A DNA stretch of 64,000 nt from an uncultured Bacteroidales bacterium (lineage in GTDB: Bacteria; Bacteroidota; Bacteroidia; Bacteroidales; Bacteroidaceae): the NCBI GenBank assembly GCA_937995875.1, contig CALKIW010000071.1, positions 14,245-78,244 on the forward strand, read 5' to 3'. Within the stretch, counting starts at the first letter, position 1. Each line of letters opens with the position of its first letter. Made by a program: the position numbers and the translations under genes. The notes below the pieces were generated by a model. It had not been told where the DNA came from and did no database searches. It saw nothing but the letters and a program-made list of their open reading frames with translations. Of the stretch, positions 44,022 to 52,510 are shown piece by piece.

Positions 44022-44342
44022 AATTCATAATTCACAATTCATAATTCATAATTATGTGCCATACCCGTTGGTTGTGAATTGGAAACCTATTGAGAAAGAC
44101 ATAGGGTGTGATTCTTTTGCCGCTTTTGGCCTATGTATACATTCACAATTCATTATTCACAATTAGCGGGTGCAGTATATCATTGTGAATTGAAAATTGT
44201 GCATTCTGAATTGGAAACCTGTCAAGAAAGACATAGGGTGTGTTTCTTTTGCCACTTTTGGCCTATGTATTCATTCACAATTCATCGTTCACAATTAACG
44301 GGTGCAGTATATCATTGTGAATTGAAAATTGTGCATTGTGAA
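44022..44342. repeat. Two 132-bp direct repeats built from AATTCATAATT/CACAATT blocks
   Basis: Unit 1 starts at 44081 and unit 2 at 44213, both with GGAAACCT and GAAAGACATAGGGTGTG, then CTTTTGGCCTATGTAT, and both ending in GGGTGCAGTATATCATTGTG and AATTGAAAATTGTGCATT. They differ at only a handful of positions. Within each, TTCACAATTC arms and TTGTGAATTG arms form an imperfect inverted repeat around the GC-rich core. The array ends exactly at the murF stop, so the last repeat may supply the 3' end of murF mRNA. No coding potential. Confidence 0.85.
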
Positions 44343-45686
44343 TTATAAAGCTTCTGTGATTTGCGCAAGATGTATGCCATTCGAGCCTTTGATCAAGATA
44401 TAGTTGCCGGATGGTTGCTCTTTGTTGATGGCGTCTTTCACTTCTGCCGCATCCTTGAACTTTCGGAAGTTGCATTGTGTTTTTGCAAATTCCTCGCCAA
44501 CGAGCCATACGGTGTCGAAGTCAGATCCCTTGAGCATCTCTGCTATCTTCTGATGTTCCTCCTGACTGATGTCTCCCAACTCGCGCATATCGCCTAAAAT
44601 CGCCATTTTGGGCTGGGGAACATTGGTACGCTCAAAGTTTTCTATGGCTGCCGCCATACTCGTGGGGTTGGCGTTATAGGCATCAACGATGAGCCAGTTT
44701 CGCTCTGTTTGCTCCAACTGAGAGCGGTTGTTGCTTGGCACATAATTTTCTATGGCATGACAAATCTGCTGTGGTGTCAGTCCGAAATGCAATCCAACGG
44801 TCACCGCTGCCAGCACATTGTCGAGGTTGTATGCGCCGATGAGTTTAGTCTGAACTTCAAACTTGGAGCTTCCCGCCTGTTCCTTGCAGGTGGCCGCCCG
44901 CAGGTTTTCGGACATGATAGCCCATTGCAGTTTGAGAAAAGGCTCACAGCTCACGACCTCACCCCATACTTGTGCCTGCTCGTTCTGCCCATAGCTGACG
45001 ACGTGTTCGAGCCCGCGCTGCCGGGCCATTGCCACCAAATGGTTGTTACTTGTATTGAGAAAGGTCAGCGCATGGTGTGCTTTCAGAAAATCATAAAGTT
45101 CACCTTTGGCCTGCATCACCCCCTCGAACGATTTGAAACCCTGCAGATGCGCACGCCCCACGTTGGTGATAAGCCCGCACGTAGGTTCCACATAGTCTAC
45201 CAATTTCTTGATGTCGCCCACATGAGACGCTCCCATCTCCACCACTGCGATGTCGTGTTCCTTGTTCAGGCGCAACAGCGTTTTGGGCACCCCCACGTCG
45301 TTGTTGAAGTTGCCTTCGGTGTGCATCACGTTGTATTTCTCTGCCAGCACCGATGAAATCAGTTCTTTTGTGGTGGTTTTGCCATTTGTCCCGGTAATGC
45401 CAATCACCGGGATGTCGAATTGGCGGCGGTGCTCGCGGGCGAGTTCTTTATAAGTAAGCAGGCAATCGTCCACCAAAATGATGCGATCGTCTGTTTCGTT
45501 GTCATACTCCTTTTCGTCGATAATGGCATAACTGCAACCCTGATCGAGCGCGGATTTGGCAAATTTGTTACCGTCGAACGAAGTTCCTTTCAGTGCGATG
45601 AAAATACTGTCTTTAGGGCAGTTGCGGCTATCTGTCGTCACTTCCGGATGTTGCAGATAGAGCTGATACAATTCTTTAATATCCAT
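44343..45686 (-). CDS. murF: UDP-MurNAc-tripeptide--D-alanyl-D-alanine ligase
   Basis: 447 residues from MDIKELYQLYLQHPEVTTDS at 45686; the 18 upstream residues of the open frame overlap the promoter. P-loop GITGTNGKTTTKELISSVLA, then EGNFNNDVGVPKTLLRLN and EMGASHVGDI, typical MurF signatures, and C-terminal AILGDMRELGDISQEEH. It adds D-Ala-D-Ala to complete the UDP-MurNAc-pentapeptide. Unlike in E. coli it is outside the dcw cluster (20 kb away) and has its own promoter. Confidence 0.95.
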   Translation of the reverse strand: MDIKELYQLYLQHPEVTTDSRNCPKDSIFIALKGTSFDGNKFAKSALDQGCSYAIIDEKEYDNETDDRIILVDDCLLTYKELAREHRRQFDIPVIGITGTNGKTTTKELISSVLAEKYNVMHTEGNFNNDVGVPKTLLRLNKEHDIAVVEMGASHVGDIKKLVDYVEPTCGLITNVGRAHLQGFKSFEGVMQAKGELYDFLKAHHALTFLNTSNNHLVAMARQRGLEHVVSYGQNEQAQVWGEVVSCEPFLKLQWAIMSENLRAATCKEQAGSSKFEVQTKLIGAYNLDNVLAAVTVGLHFGLTPQQICHAIENYVPSNNRSQLEQTERNWLIVDAYNANPTSMAAAIENFERTNVPQPKMAILGDMRELGDISQEEHQKIAEMLKGSDFDTVWLVGEEFAKTQCNFRKFKDAAEVKDAINKEQPSGNYILIKGSNGIHLAQITEAL

Positions 45687-45737
45687 GTTTGTTTTCAATA
45701 TCATAAGGGCGGCCTTATGTTTGCTTGTTGTATGATG

Positions 45738-45745
45738 CAAAAATA
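45738..45745 (-). promoter_or_regulatory. -7 element of murF
   Basis: Minus-strand TATTTTTG predicts a start near 45731 and a 45-nt leader. Confidence 0.55.
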
Positions 45746-45883
45746 CTTCAAAAGTTTATCATATCCAAGAAATGAGAAAGAAAAACCCGTACTTAATGAT
45801 GGAAACAGAAGGATGGGTTTCTATGCTAACGGAAACTTGGCCGACGGTGCAACATCAGACCGATATTCGTTTGGAGATACCCC

Positions 45884-46265
45884 ATTTTTCTTTACAAGTG
45901 CCCCTTTATATTGCGCGTATTTAAAAAATGTTTTGCTTTCGTCCGAAATTCGCTAATTTTACGAGGGTTTCTTAGTTGTCTGATAATCAGTATGTTCTGA
46001 AAACATGCGCTTATGCTCTCAATCTTGCCAATCGCGGTTGCATATCGAACGGCATTGCGAGAAGGCCTTAGCCGCAGAGAGAATGAGGCTTAACCGTGTG
46101 GCGGTTGAAGCCTAACCATACCGCGATTCGGCCTTCGCCATGATATGGCGAGGCACAAAATGCGGACAGAGAGCAGTTTTGATGTTGCGCAAACCGATAA
46201 TGATGGCAAAAACATAGCCCTTTTTGCGCTCATTGCTTCGAAAATAATCACCGAAAAACAGTAAT
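45884..46265 (+). repeat. Dispersed intergenic element, copy D (382 bp)
   Basis: Blocks in the same order as A and C: ATTTTTCTTTACAAG, GCGCGTATTTAAAAAATG, GCTTTCGTCCGAAA, CTGATAATCAG, ATCGAACGGCATTGCGAGAA, a 22-bp unit array at 46061-46152 (AGGCTTAACCGTGTGGCGGT is a near-perfect unit), AACATAGCCCTTTTTGCGCT at 46210, and CCGAAAAACAGTAAT at the right edge. It lies between divergent murF and folP; the rest of that 719-bp spacer shows only the two promoters. Confidence 0.8.
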
Positions 46266-46356
46266 TAAAATTAACAAAAAAGATTTATCAGATGGACGAT
46301 GGATGCTTCGGAATGACAGCGTTAAAAAAATGTGTAGACGTCTGTAGCAAATTTCA

Positions 46357-46387
46357 TTGGCAGTTTACTGATTATTTTGTAAATTTG
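46357..46387 (+). promoter_or_regulatory. Promoter of folP-cdaA
   Basis: TTGG (46357-46360, one base off TTTG), then TAAATTTG at 46380-46387. Start near 46394, 12 nt before the folP ATG. Confidence 0.55.
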
Positions 46388-46405
46388 TAGAAAAATACCG
46401 AGATA

Positions 46406-47200
46406 ATGGATTATACAATCAATGTTCGTGGCAAGCTGATGTCTTTGGCCGAGCCGCAAGTGATGGGAATTATGAATGTCACCCCCAATTCGTTTTATGC
46501 GGCGAGCCTTGTGCAGACGGAGGAAACTATCCGTGCACGCGTGAAACAGGTCAGGGCAGAGGGCGCGACGATTATTGATGTGGGCGCCTGCTCCACTAAT
46601 CCCTATCTTGAGAAGCTGACCACTGAGGATGAGGAAATGCAGCAACTCGATATGGCGCTGTCTATATTGAAGGAAGAAGATGCAGAAATCCCCGTTTCCA
46701 TCGATACTTTTCGCTCGAAAGTGGCACAAATGTGCATCGAAAAATATCATGTGGATATCATCAATGACATATCAACGGGCAAAGACCCCGATATGTTCCC
46801 GTTGGTGGCAGAAACGGGCACGCCTTACATTCTGATGACGCAGAAGGCAACGCTCCACGACGTGTTGATGGAGTTTTCGGAAAAAGTGCAGCAGTTGCGC
46901 GAGCTCGGCCAGAAAGACATCATACTCGACCCCGGCTACGGCTTTGGCAAAACAATGGCTCAAAACTTCAAACTCTACGATGAAATGGAGCGTTTTAGGG
47001 TGTTGGAGCTGCCTTTGCTCGTGGGAATTTCGCGTAAGAGAATGATATACCAAACACTCGACATTACCCCAGAGGAGTCGCTCAACGGCACCACCGTACT
47101 TAACACCATTGCCCTGATGAAGGGTGCCGACATCCTTCGTGTGCACGATGTGAAAGAAGCGGTGGAGGCGGTGAAGCTATACAAGGCACTGATAAGTTAG
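46406..47200 (+). CDS. folP: Dihydropteroate synthase with atypical pABA-loop residues
   Basis: 264 residues of the DHPS TIM barrel. It joins p-aminobenzoate to dihydropterin pyrophosphate in folate synthesis and is the sulfonamide target. Motifs: GIMNVTPNSFYAAS (loop 1), DVGACSTNPYLEK (loop 2), SIDTFRSKVA, INDIST, LDPGYGFGKTMAQN and GISRKRMIY. The usual NVTPDSF is NVTPNSF (N28) and the usual STRPG is STNPY (N65). Both positions lie in the loops that close over pABA, so affinity for sulfonamides may differ. The other catalytic residues are intact. It shares a transcript with cdaA downstream, a common pairing in Bacteroidota. Confidence 0.92.
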   Translation: MDYTINVRGKLMSLAEPQVMGIMNVTPNSFYAASLVQTEETIRARVKQVRAEGATIIDVGACSTNPYLEKLTTEDEEMQQLDMALSILKEEDAEIPVSIDTFRSKVAQMCIEKYHVDIINDISTGKDPDMFPLVAETGTPYILMTQKATLHDVLMEFSEKVQQLRELGQKDIILDPGYGFGKTMAQNFKLYDEMERFRVLELPLLVGISRKRMIYQTLDITPEESLNGTTVLNTIALMKGADILRVHDVKEAVEAVKLYKALIS

Positions 47201-47374
47201 GAAACACCGTAAACATGAAGTCGCGGTCAATGCCCGTATGGGCACCGGAAGACTTTATCTGTGCTCTTGGCTGCGAGGTGCACCCACGTATCGATCAGAT
47301 TAAAAAGGGCTGTCCTCAGCAAGTGTGGCGAGCGATAGAAAGCTCCTCCTTTAACTCCTGAAAAATAAAAAGTT

Positions 47375-48151
47375 ATGTTCTTCGAATTTGGAATTAAAGA
47401 CATCATCGACATTCTGCTTGTCGCCCTGATGCTCTACTACCTCTACCGACTGATGAAAGAGAGCCGTTCGCTCAATGTTTTCGTCGGCATCATGGTGTTT
47501 GTGCTGATGTGGCTGTTTGTGTCGCAGGTGTTGGAAATGCGCTTGCTAGGCAGCATAATGGATAAGTTGGTGAGCGTGGGTGTTATCGGACTGATTGTTC
47601 TTTTCAAGGACGAGATACGCAAGTTTCTCTATCAGATTGGCGAGCATCGACGCGTGAAACATCTGCTGAAGTTTTTCAAGCCCAAAAAAGAAGTGACCGA
47701 CGAAGAAGACAAAGAAACCATCATGCCTATTGTCTGGTCGTGTATGGATATGGCCAAAGGTAAGGTGGGTGCGCTCATCGTGATAGAGCGGTCTGTTTCG
47801 CTCAGCGAGATTGTACAGACAGGCGAAATTCTCGATGCCGGAGTGAACAAACTTTTGATAGAGAATATATTTTTCAAGAACTCACCTTTGCACGATGGTG
47901 CGATGATCATCTCGAACAGACGCATCAAGGCAGCAGGGTGTATTCTGCCGGTGAGCCACAGTATGGATATTCCTAAAGAGCTGGGGTTGCGACATCGGGC
48001 AGCAATGGGCATCTCGCAGGATTCAGATGCGATAGCTGTGGTGGTGTCGGAGGAGACTGGCCGTATCAGTGTGGCCATCAAGGGGCGGTTTCATCTACGC
48101 CTGTCGGCAGAGGAACTCGAAAGCATTCTGGCTAAGGAGCTGAGAGTGTGA
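47375..48151 (+). CDS. cdaA: Diadenylate cyclase (c-di-AMP synthase) CdaA
   Basis: 258 residues: three N-terminal membrane helices (about 8-26, 33-51, 62-77), then a DisA_N catalytic domain with DGA at 174-176 and RHR at 206-208, the two defining motifs. It condenses two ATP into c-di-AMP, which controls potassium and osmotic balance and cell-wall homeostasis. It lies 174 bp after folP. The usual Firmicutes partner CdaR is not adjacent. The 295-bp spacer to pta has no gene. Confidence 0.95.
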   Translation: MFFEFGIKDIIDILLVALMLYYLYRLMKESRSLNVFVGIMVFVLMWLFVSQVLEMRLLGSIMDKLVSVGVIGLIVLFKDEIRKFLYQIGEHRRVKHLLKFFKPKKEVTDEEDKETIMPIVWSCMDMAKGKVGALIVIERSVSLSEIVQTGEILDAGVNKLLIENIFFKNSPLHDGAMIISNRRIKAAGCILPVSHSMDIPKELGLRHRAAMGISQDSDAIAVVVSEETGRISVAIKGRFHLRLSAEELESILAKELRV

Positions 48152-48354
48152 GGGGGCTGAAATTTGGCAAGACTGATTCAGAGGCCTCGCTTTTTTCTTG
48201 ATAAGAATATCTGAGCTGTGGGCGACGACATTGCCTTGTAAAATAAAGCAAATGAAAACGGCTCCGGAATGCGTCCGGATATCTTTCTTGTTTTTCGTAC
48301 GGCAAAAGGCAAAAGAGCGTGCCATAGTCAAACAGCAAATGTTAACGACATTTA

Positions 48355-48408
48355 ACCCAAGCCCATGGGCTTATTCCTTGCTTGGGTCGTAAAAGATAAC
48401 TACCTTTG
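48355..48408 (+). promoter_or_regulatory. pta-ackA promoter with an upstream inverted repeat
   Basis: TACCTTTG at 48401-48408 is a full -7 element; predicted start near 48415, giving a 32-nt leader. Just upstream ACCCAAGC/GCTTGGGT (48355-48362 and 48380-48387) forms an 8-bp inverted repeat whose right arm lies across the -33 zone. It may be an operator or the terminator of upstream transcription. Confidence 0.55.
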
Positions 48409-48446
48409 TAGCAAATAACAGACATCTAATCGATTAAAATCAAATT

Positions 48447-49496
48447 ATGAGTTTATTAGAAAACATTGTAGCGCGTGCTAAGGCTGACAAGCAGCGCATC
48501 GTTCTGCCCGAAGCAGAGGAGGAACGCACATTGAAAGCAGCCGACAAGGTGCTGGCCGACGAACTGGCCGACCTGATTCTCATAGGCAATCCTGAGAATA
48601 TTAAGAATAAGGCGGCAAAGTGGGGGCTGAAAAATTTAGGCAAAGCGACTATTGTAGACCCCTTGCACTGTGACAAGAGTGAGGACTATGCCGAATTGCT
48701 TGCCGAGTTGCGCAAGAAGAAAGGCATGACGATTGAGCAGGCTCGTGAACTCGTTACCAAGAACAACCTCTATCTGGGGTGTATGATCATAAAGACCGGC
48801 GATGCCGACGGACAGATTTCGGGTGCGTTGAGCACGACCGGCGATACGCTCCGTCCGGCTCTTCAGATAATCAAGTGTGCGCCCGGCGTGACCTGTGTGA
48901 GTGGTGCTATGTTGTTGATCACGCATGAGCAGCAGTATGGCGAGAAGGGTATTGTGGTGATGGGCGATGTTGCCGTAACACCTAATCCAACGGCCGACCA
49001 GTTGGCTCAGATTGCTTACACAACGGCTCAGACTGCTCACAGCGTGGCAGGCATACAGGATCCGAAGGTCGCTATGCTGAGTTTCTCGACTAAGGGATCG
49101 GCTAAGGACGCCATCAATAAAGAGACCGGCAAGAGTGTGTATATCATTGATAAGGTGGTGGAAGCCACGAAACTGGCTAAGGAGAAATATCCTGACCTGA
49201 AACTGGATGGAGAGCTTCAGGCCGATGCCGCTCTCGACGCTGTGACGGCGGCAACGAAAGCTCCCGACAGCGACATTGCGGGCAAGGCTAATGTGCTCGT
49301 AGTGCCTAATCTCGATGTTGGCAACATCGGTTATAAGCTGGTGCAGCGACTGGGTGGCGCAACGGCTATAGGTCCCATCCTTCAGGGCATTGCGCGTCCG
49401 GTAAACGACCTTAGTCGTGGTTGCTCGGTAGACGATATTTACTATATGGTAGCCATTACGGCTTGTCAGGCACAGGAAGCGAAGGCTAATTCATAA
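48447..49496 (+). CDS. pta: Phosphate acetyltransferase (short form)
   Basis: 349 residues, only the catalytic PTA/PTB domain (no N-terminal regulatory part as in 700-residue enterobacterial Pta). Motifs include RIVLPEAEEERTLKAADKVL at the N-terminus, QISGALSTTGDTLRPALQII, FSTKGSAKDAINKETGKSVY and VPNLDVGNIGYKLVQRLGGA. It converts acetyl-CoA to acetyl phosphate. It is paired with ackA, separated by a 115-bp AT-rich repeat. Confidence 0.96.
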   Translation: MSLLENIVARAKADKQRIVLPEAEEERTLKAADKVLADELADLILIGNPENIKNKAAKWGLKNLGKATIVDPLHCDKSEDYAELLAELRKKKGMTIEQARELVTKNNLYLGCMIIKTGDADGQISGALSTTGDTLRPALQIIKCAPGVTCVSGAMLLITHEQQYGEKGIVVMGDVAVTPNPTADQLAQIAYTTAQTAHSVAGIQDPKVAMLSFSTKGSAKDAINKETGKSVYIIDKVVEATKLAKEKYPDLKLDGELQADAALDAVTAATKAPDSDIAGKANVLVVPNLDVGNIGYKLVQRLGGATAIGPILQGIARPVNDLSRGCSVDDIYYMVAITACQAQEAKANS

Positions 49497-49611
49497 TTCA
49501 TAATTCATAATTCACAATTCATAATTGGTGCTGCATCAAGTTATATTTCATAATTTACAATTTATAATTGGCGCTGCATCAATTCGTAATTCTTAATTCA
49601 TAATTTAAGGT
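49497..49611. repeat. AT-rich direct repeats (43-bp period) between pta and ackA
   Basis: Two units, TTCATAATTCACAATTC and its variant followed by ATAATTGG(T/C)GCTGCATCAA, begin at 49504 and 49547. They belong to the same style of AATTCATAATT repeat as at 44022-44342 but with a different GC-rich core. The repeat lies within the pta-ackA transcript. Confidence 0.75.
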
Positions 49612-50814
49612 ATGAAAATATTAGTTCTTAACTGCGGGAGCAGTTCTATCAAATATAAGCTATACGACATGACCGATGAGAGCGTGCTCGCTCAAGGCGG
49701 AGTGGAACGTATCGGGCTTGACGAGGCGTTTATTAAGGTGACACTCGACAATGGAGAGAAGAAACAGATCATGGCCGACCTGCCCACTCACAAAGAGGGT
49801 GTGGCCTTGGTGTTCAAGGTTTTGCTCGATCCGGAAATCGGGGCGTTGCAGAGTGTTGATGAGATTGATGCCGTAGGCCATCGTATCGTGCAAGGCGGCG
49901 ACCTGTTTGAAGAAAGTTGTATCGTTACGCCGGAGGTTGAAAAGGGCATTGAAAGCCTTATCGACCTGGCCCCCGTGCACAATGCCGGCCACCTGCGCGG
50001 ACTTCGTGCGGTAGACGCTTTGATGCCGACAGTGCCACAGGTAGTGGTGTTCGACAACGCGTTCCACAGCACCATGCCTGATTATGCCTATATGTACGCC
50101 GTGCCATACGAGCTTTACGAGAAGTATCATGTGCGTCGCTATGGCTTCCATGGAACGAGCCACCGCTATGTTTCTCATCGTGTAGCCGAGATTTTGGGTA
50201 AGGATATCAAGGATTTGAAAATCATAACCTGTCACATTGGAAATGGTGCCAGTGTTGCCGCCGTGAAGAATGGCAAGGTGGTAGACACTTCTATGGGGCT
50301 TACACCGCTGGCTGGACTGATGATGGGAAGCCGTTCGGGCGACATCGATGCCAGCGCTGTGACCTATATCATGGACAAACTTGGCAAGAAGCCTCAGGAG
50401 ATGGCCGACTACCTGAACAAGGAAAGCGGAATGCTCGGTATTACGGGAATTTCCAGCGATATGCGTGAGATAGAGGCTGCGGAAAAGGCCGGCGATGAGC
50501 GGGCTGTTCTTGGCATGAAGATGTATAGCTACCGTATCAAGAAATATATTGGTGCCTATGCTGCTGCAATGGGTGGCGTGGATGCCATTGTTTGGACGGC
50601 CGGCGTGGGCGAAAACCAGATTGGTCTTCGCATGACGGCAGTAGAGGGGCTGGAGTTCCTCGGTATTAAGATGGATGCGGAACGCAATAATTGTCGTGGT
50701 GTGGAGAAGGTTATATCTGCTGACGACTCTAAGGTGAAAGTGGTGCTTGTGCCTACCGACGAGGAGATTGTCATTGCCCGCGACACGCGCGACTTGGTAA
50801 AGGCAACCAAGTAA
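49612..50814 (+). CDS. ackA: Acetate kinase
   Basis: 400 residues of the ASKHA superfamily: MKILVLNCGSSSIKYKLYDM (phosphate 1), RRYGFHGTSHRYVSHRVAEI, ITCHIGNGASVAAVKNGKVV (phosphate 2) and TAGVGENQIGLR (adenosine). It makes acetate and ATP from acetyl phosphate, the main energy-yielding fermentation end step. Second gene of the pta-ackA operon, ended by a hairpin. Confidence 0.97.
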   Translation: MKILVLNCGSSSIKYKLYDMTDESVLAQGGVERIGLDEAFIKVTLDNGEKKQIMADLPTHKEGVALVFKVLLDPEIGALQSVDEIDAVGHRIVQGGDLFEESCIVTPEVEKGIESLIDLAPVHNAGHLRGLRAVDALMPTVPQVVVFDNAFHSTMPDYAYMYAVPYELYEKYHVRRYGFHGTSHRYVSHRVAEILGKDIKDLKIITCHIGNGASVAAVKNGKVVDTSMGLTPLAGLMMGSRSGDIDASAVTYIMDKLGKKPQEMADYLNKESGMLGITGISSDMREIEAAEKAGDERAVLGMKMYSYRIKKYIGAYAAAMGGVDAIVWTAGVGENQIGLRMTAVEGLEFLGIKMDAERNNCRGVEKVISADDSKVKVVLVPTDEEIVIARDTRDLVKATK

Positions 50815-50830
50815 GATAAAGCAATCAATG

Positions 50831-50863
50831 TCCCCCTTGCCGTATGGTGAGGGGGATATTTTG
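50831..50863 (+). terminator. Terminator of pta-ackA
   Basis: TCCCCCT-12 nt-AGGGGGA followed by TATTTTG, 16 bp after the ackA stop. Confidence 0.75.
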
Positions 50864-50963
50864 TTCTGAAGACAGGGAAAATATCTAATATCTTCCGGTC
50901 TTGGTACTTGTTTGCCGGTAATCACGATTTCCCCTATGAGGGAGAGTAAAGAGAATAAGAGAT

Positions 50964-52001
50964 ATGAAGATAGTTACTTTCGGAGAAATTCTGTTGCGGC
51001 TGTCAAAGACAAGAAGTCAGCGGTTGTTTCAGGCAGGTGGTTTGGGTGCCAATTATGGTGGCTCTGAGGCCAATGTGGCCGTGAGTATGGCCCAGTTGGG
51101 TGATAGGGTAGAGTATGTGACGAGTGTGCCCGATAACCCCATTGGCGATGCTGCGTTGAACCATCTGCGCAGTTTGGGACTCGATGTGTCGCATGTTGTC
51201 AGGGCGGGTAAACGCTTAGGCACCTATTATTTCGAGCCGTCGGCATCGTTCCGCAGTACAAAGGTAGTTTACGATCGTGACGAATCCTCGTTCAACACCT
51301 TGTCACACGGAGACATAGATTGGGACCCTATTCTCAGCGATGCTACCTTGTTCCACTGCTCAGGCATCACCTGTGCCACAAGTCGCGATGCGCTCAACAC
51401 CACAATGGATGCCGTAGAGTTGGCCCATGAGCGTGGCATCGAACTGACGTGCGATATCAATTATCGTGGCTCACTGTGGAATTATCCCGGTGCCGATGTG
51501 CAAAAGAGCACACGGGAACTTATGAAATACAGTTCTTTCGTGTTTGGAGACCAGAACGAATGGTATGTAGCCAGTGGCTTGGAGCCTATTCCTTTCACGG
51601 CGCTCGATGCTTCTTACCGGTTTGATTTGGACGAATATCGTCGCTATTTTGACAAGCTCCACAAGCTGTTTCCCAACTGCAGACAGATGCTGATAGGCCA
51701 TCGCAACCAATTATCATTCCAGCATCATGTCAATGCCGGTGTGCTCTGGGCTGAAGGTGAGATTTACACCTCCCGCATTTGGGATATCAATCCTATTGTC
51801 GATCAAATGGGAGTGGGCGATGCTTGGGTGGCAGCGTTTCTCCATGCTCGCCTGAAATGGCCCGACGACAACCGGCGTTGTCTCGAGTTTTCGGTATCTG
51901 CCTCGTCTTTGAAAAATTCGATTCCCGGTGACCAGAATCTCGTAACCGAGACGGAAGTTATAAACAACATGACGGCTTCCGGCGGGCGCATAGAGCGGTA
52001 G
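50964..52001 (+). CDS. PfkB family sugar kinase, probable 2-keto-3-deoxygluconate kinase
   Basis: 345 residues. Ribokinase fold: MKIVTFGEILLRLSKTRSQR, the GGSEANVAVSMAQLG substrate motif, and the anion-hole/base motif DQMGVGDAWVAAF (family DTxGAGD; the Asp is kept, Ala is Val). Length and the long YRFDLDEYRRYFDKLHKLFP insert are like Bacteroidota KdgK, which phosphorylates KDG from pectin or uronate breakdown. No uronate pathway genes are adjacent, so specificity is inferred. Probably monocistronic, with a strong terminator. Confidence 0.85.
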   Translation: MKIVTFGEILLRLSKTRSQRLFQAGGLGANYGGSEANVAVSMAQLGDRVEYVTSVPDNPIGDAALNHLRSLGLDVSHVVRAGKRLGTYYFEPSASFRSTKVVYDRDESSFNTLSHGDIDWDPILSDATLFHCSGITCATSRDALNTTMDAVELAHERGIELTCDINYRGSLWNYPGADVQKSTRELMKYSSFVFGDQNEWYVASGLEPIPFTALDASYRFDLDEYRRYFDKLHKLFPNCRQMLIGHRNQLSFQHHVNAGVLWAEGEIYTSRIWDINPIVDQMGVGDAWVAAFLHARLKWPDDNRRCLEFSVSASSLKNSIPGDQNLVTETEVINNMTASGGRIER

Positions 52002-52126
52002 ACGATGACGGGGAAGCTGGTTGAGCATAATTTCGTATGGTCTCCAACGTATAATTGCCGGACGGCAATGCAGACTCGTTCCCGGCATATAGGTGGTGAC
52101 GAAGTGGATTTTGGATGGATCATAGA

Positions 52127-52168
52127 AAAAGGAGGGTGTGCCAAATGATTTCGACACACCCTCCTTTT
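52127..52168. terminator. Bidirectional terminator between kinase gene and rpmH
   Basis: A perfect 14-bp stem AAAAGGAGGGTGTG/CACACCCTCCTTTT with a 14-nt loop, T-runs on both strands, lies between convergent genes. Confidence 0.9.
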
Positions 52169-52191
52169 ACCGTCTGAATGGTACAGAGTAT

Positions 52192-52347
52192 TTACTTTCC
52201 GTGATTTTCGTCTGATACAGTCAACTTCTTGCGACCGTGAGCACGACGTGCATTCAACACGCGACGGCCATTCTTTGTTGCCATTCTTTCGCGGAAACCG
52301 TGCTTGTTTACACGGCGACGATTGTGAGGCTGAAATGTTCTTTTCAT
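52192..52347 (-). CDS. rpmH: Large ribosomal subunit protein bL34
   Basis: A 51-residue protein read from the ATG at 52347: MKRTFQPHNRRRVNKHGFRE, then RMATKNGRRVLNARRAHGRK and KLTVSDENHGK. This is unmistakably bL34, with the usual NRRRxxxHGFRxRM core. It is too short for most automatic ORF cut-offs. bL34 binds 23S rRNA. In Bacteroidota rpmH is often divergent from efp as here rather than next to rnpA. Confidence 0.97.
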   Translation of the reverse strand: MKRTFQPHNRRRVNKHGFRERMATKNGRRVLNARRAHGRKKLTVSDENHGK

Positions 52348-52415
52348 CTTTCTATTCTTATTTTAACTTATTATTGTTTCTGAACTGAAGGGTGCAAATA
52401 GTCCCGTTTGGGCTG

Positions 52416-52423
52416 CAAAATTA
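52416..52423 (-). promoter_or_regulatory. -7 element of rpmH
   Basis: Minus-strand TAATTTTG; start predicted near 52409, about 62 nt before the rpmH ATG. Confidence 0.6.
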
Positions 52424-52497
52424 CTCATAAATTTTGAAATAACAAAGAATAAAATGCTTTTTCAATATCAAAACAGTGTTTTTTTATAAATTTGTAG

Positions 52498-52505
52498 TAA
52501 CTTTG
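52498..52505 (+). promoter_or_regulatory. -7 element of the structured RNA / efp transcript
   Basis: TAACTTTG is a perfect TAnnTTTG. Start predicted near 52511-52513, immediately before the first stem of the RNA below. No clear -33 TTTG (T-rich region at 52479-52485). Confidence 0.65.
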
Positions 52506-52510
52506 CAGAG

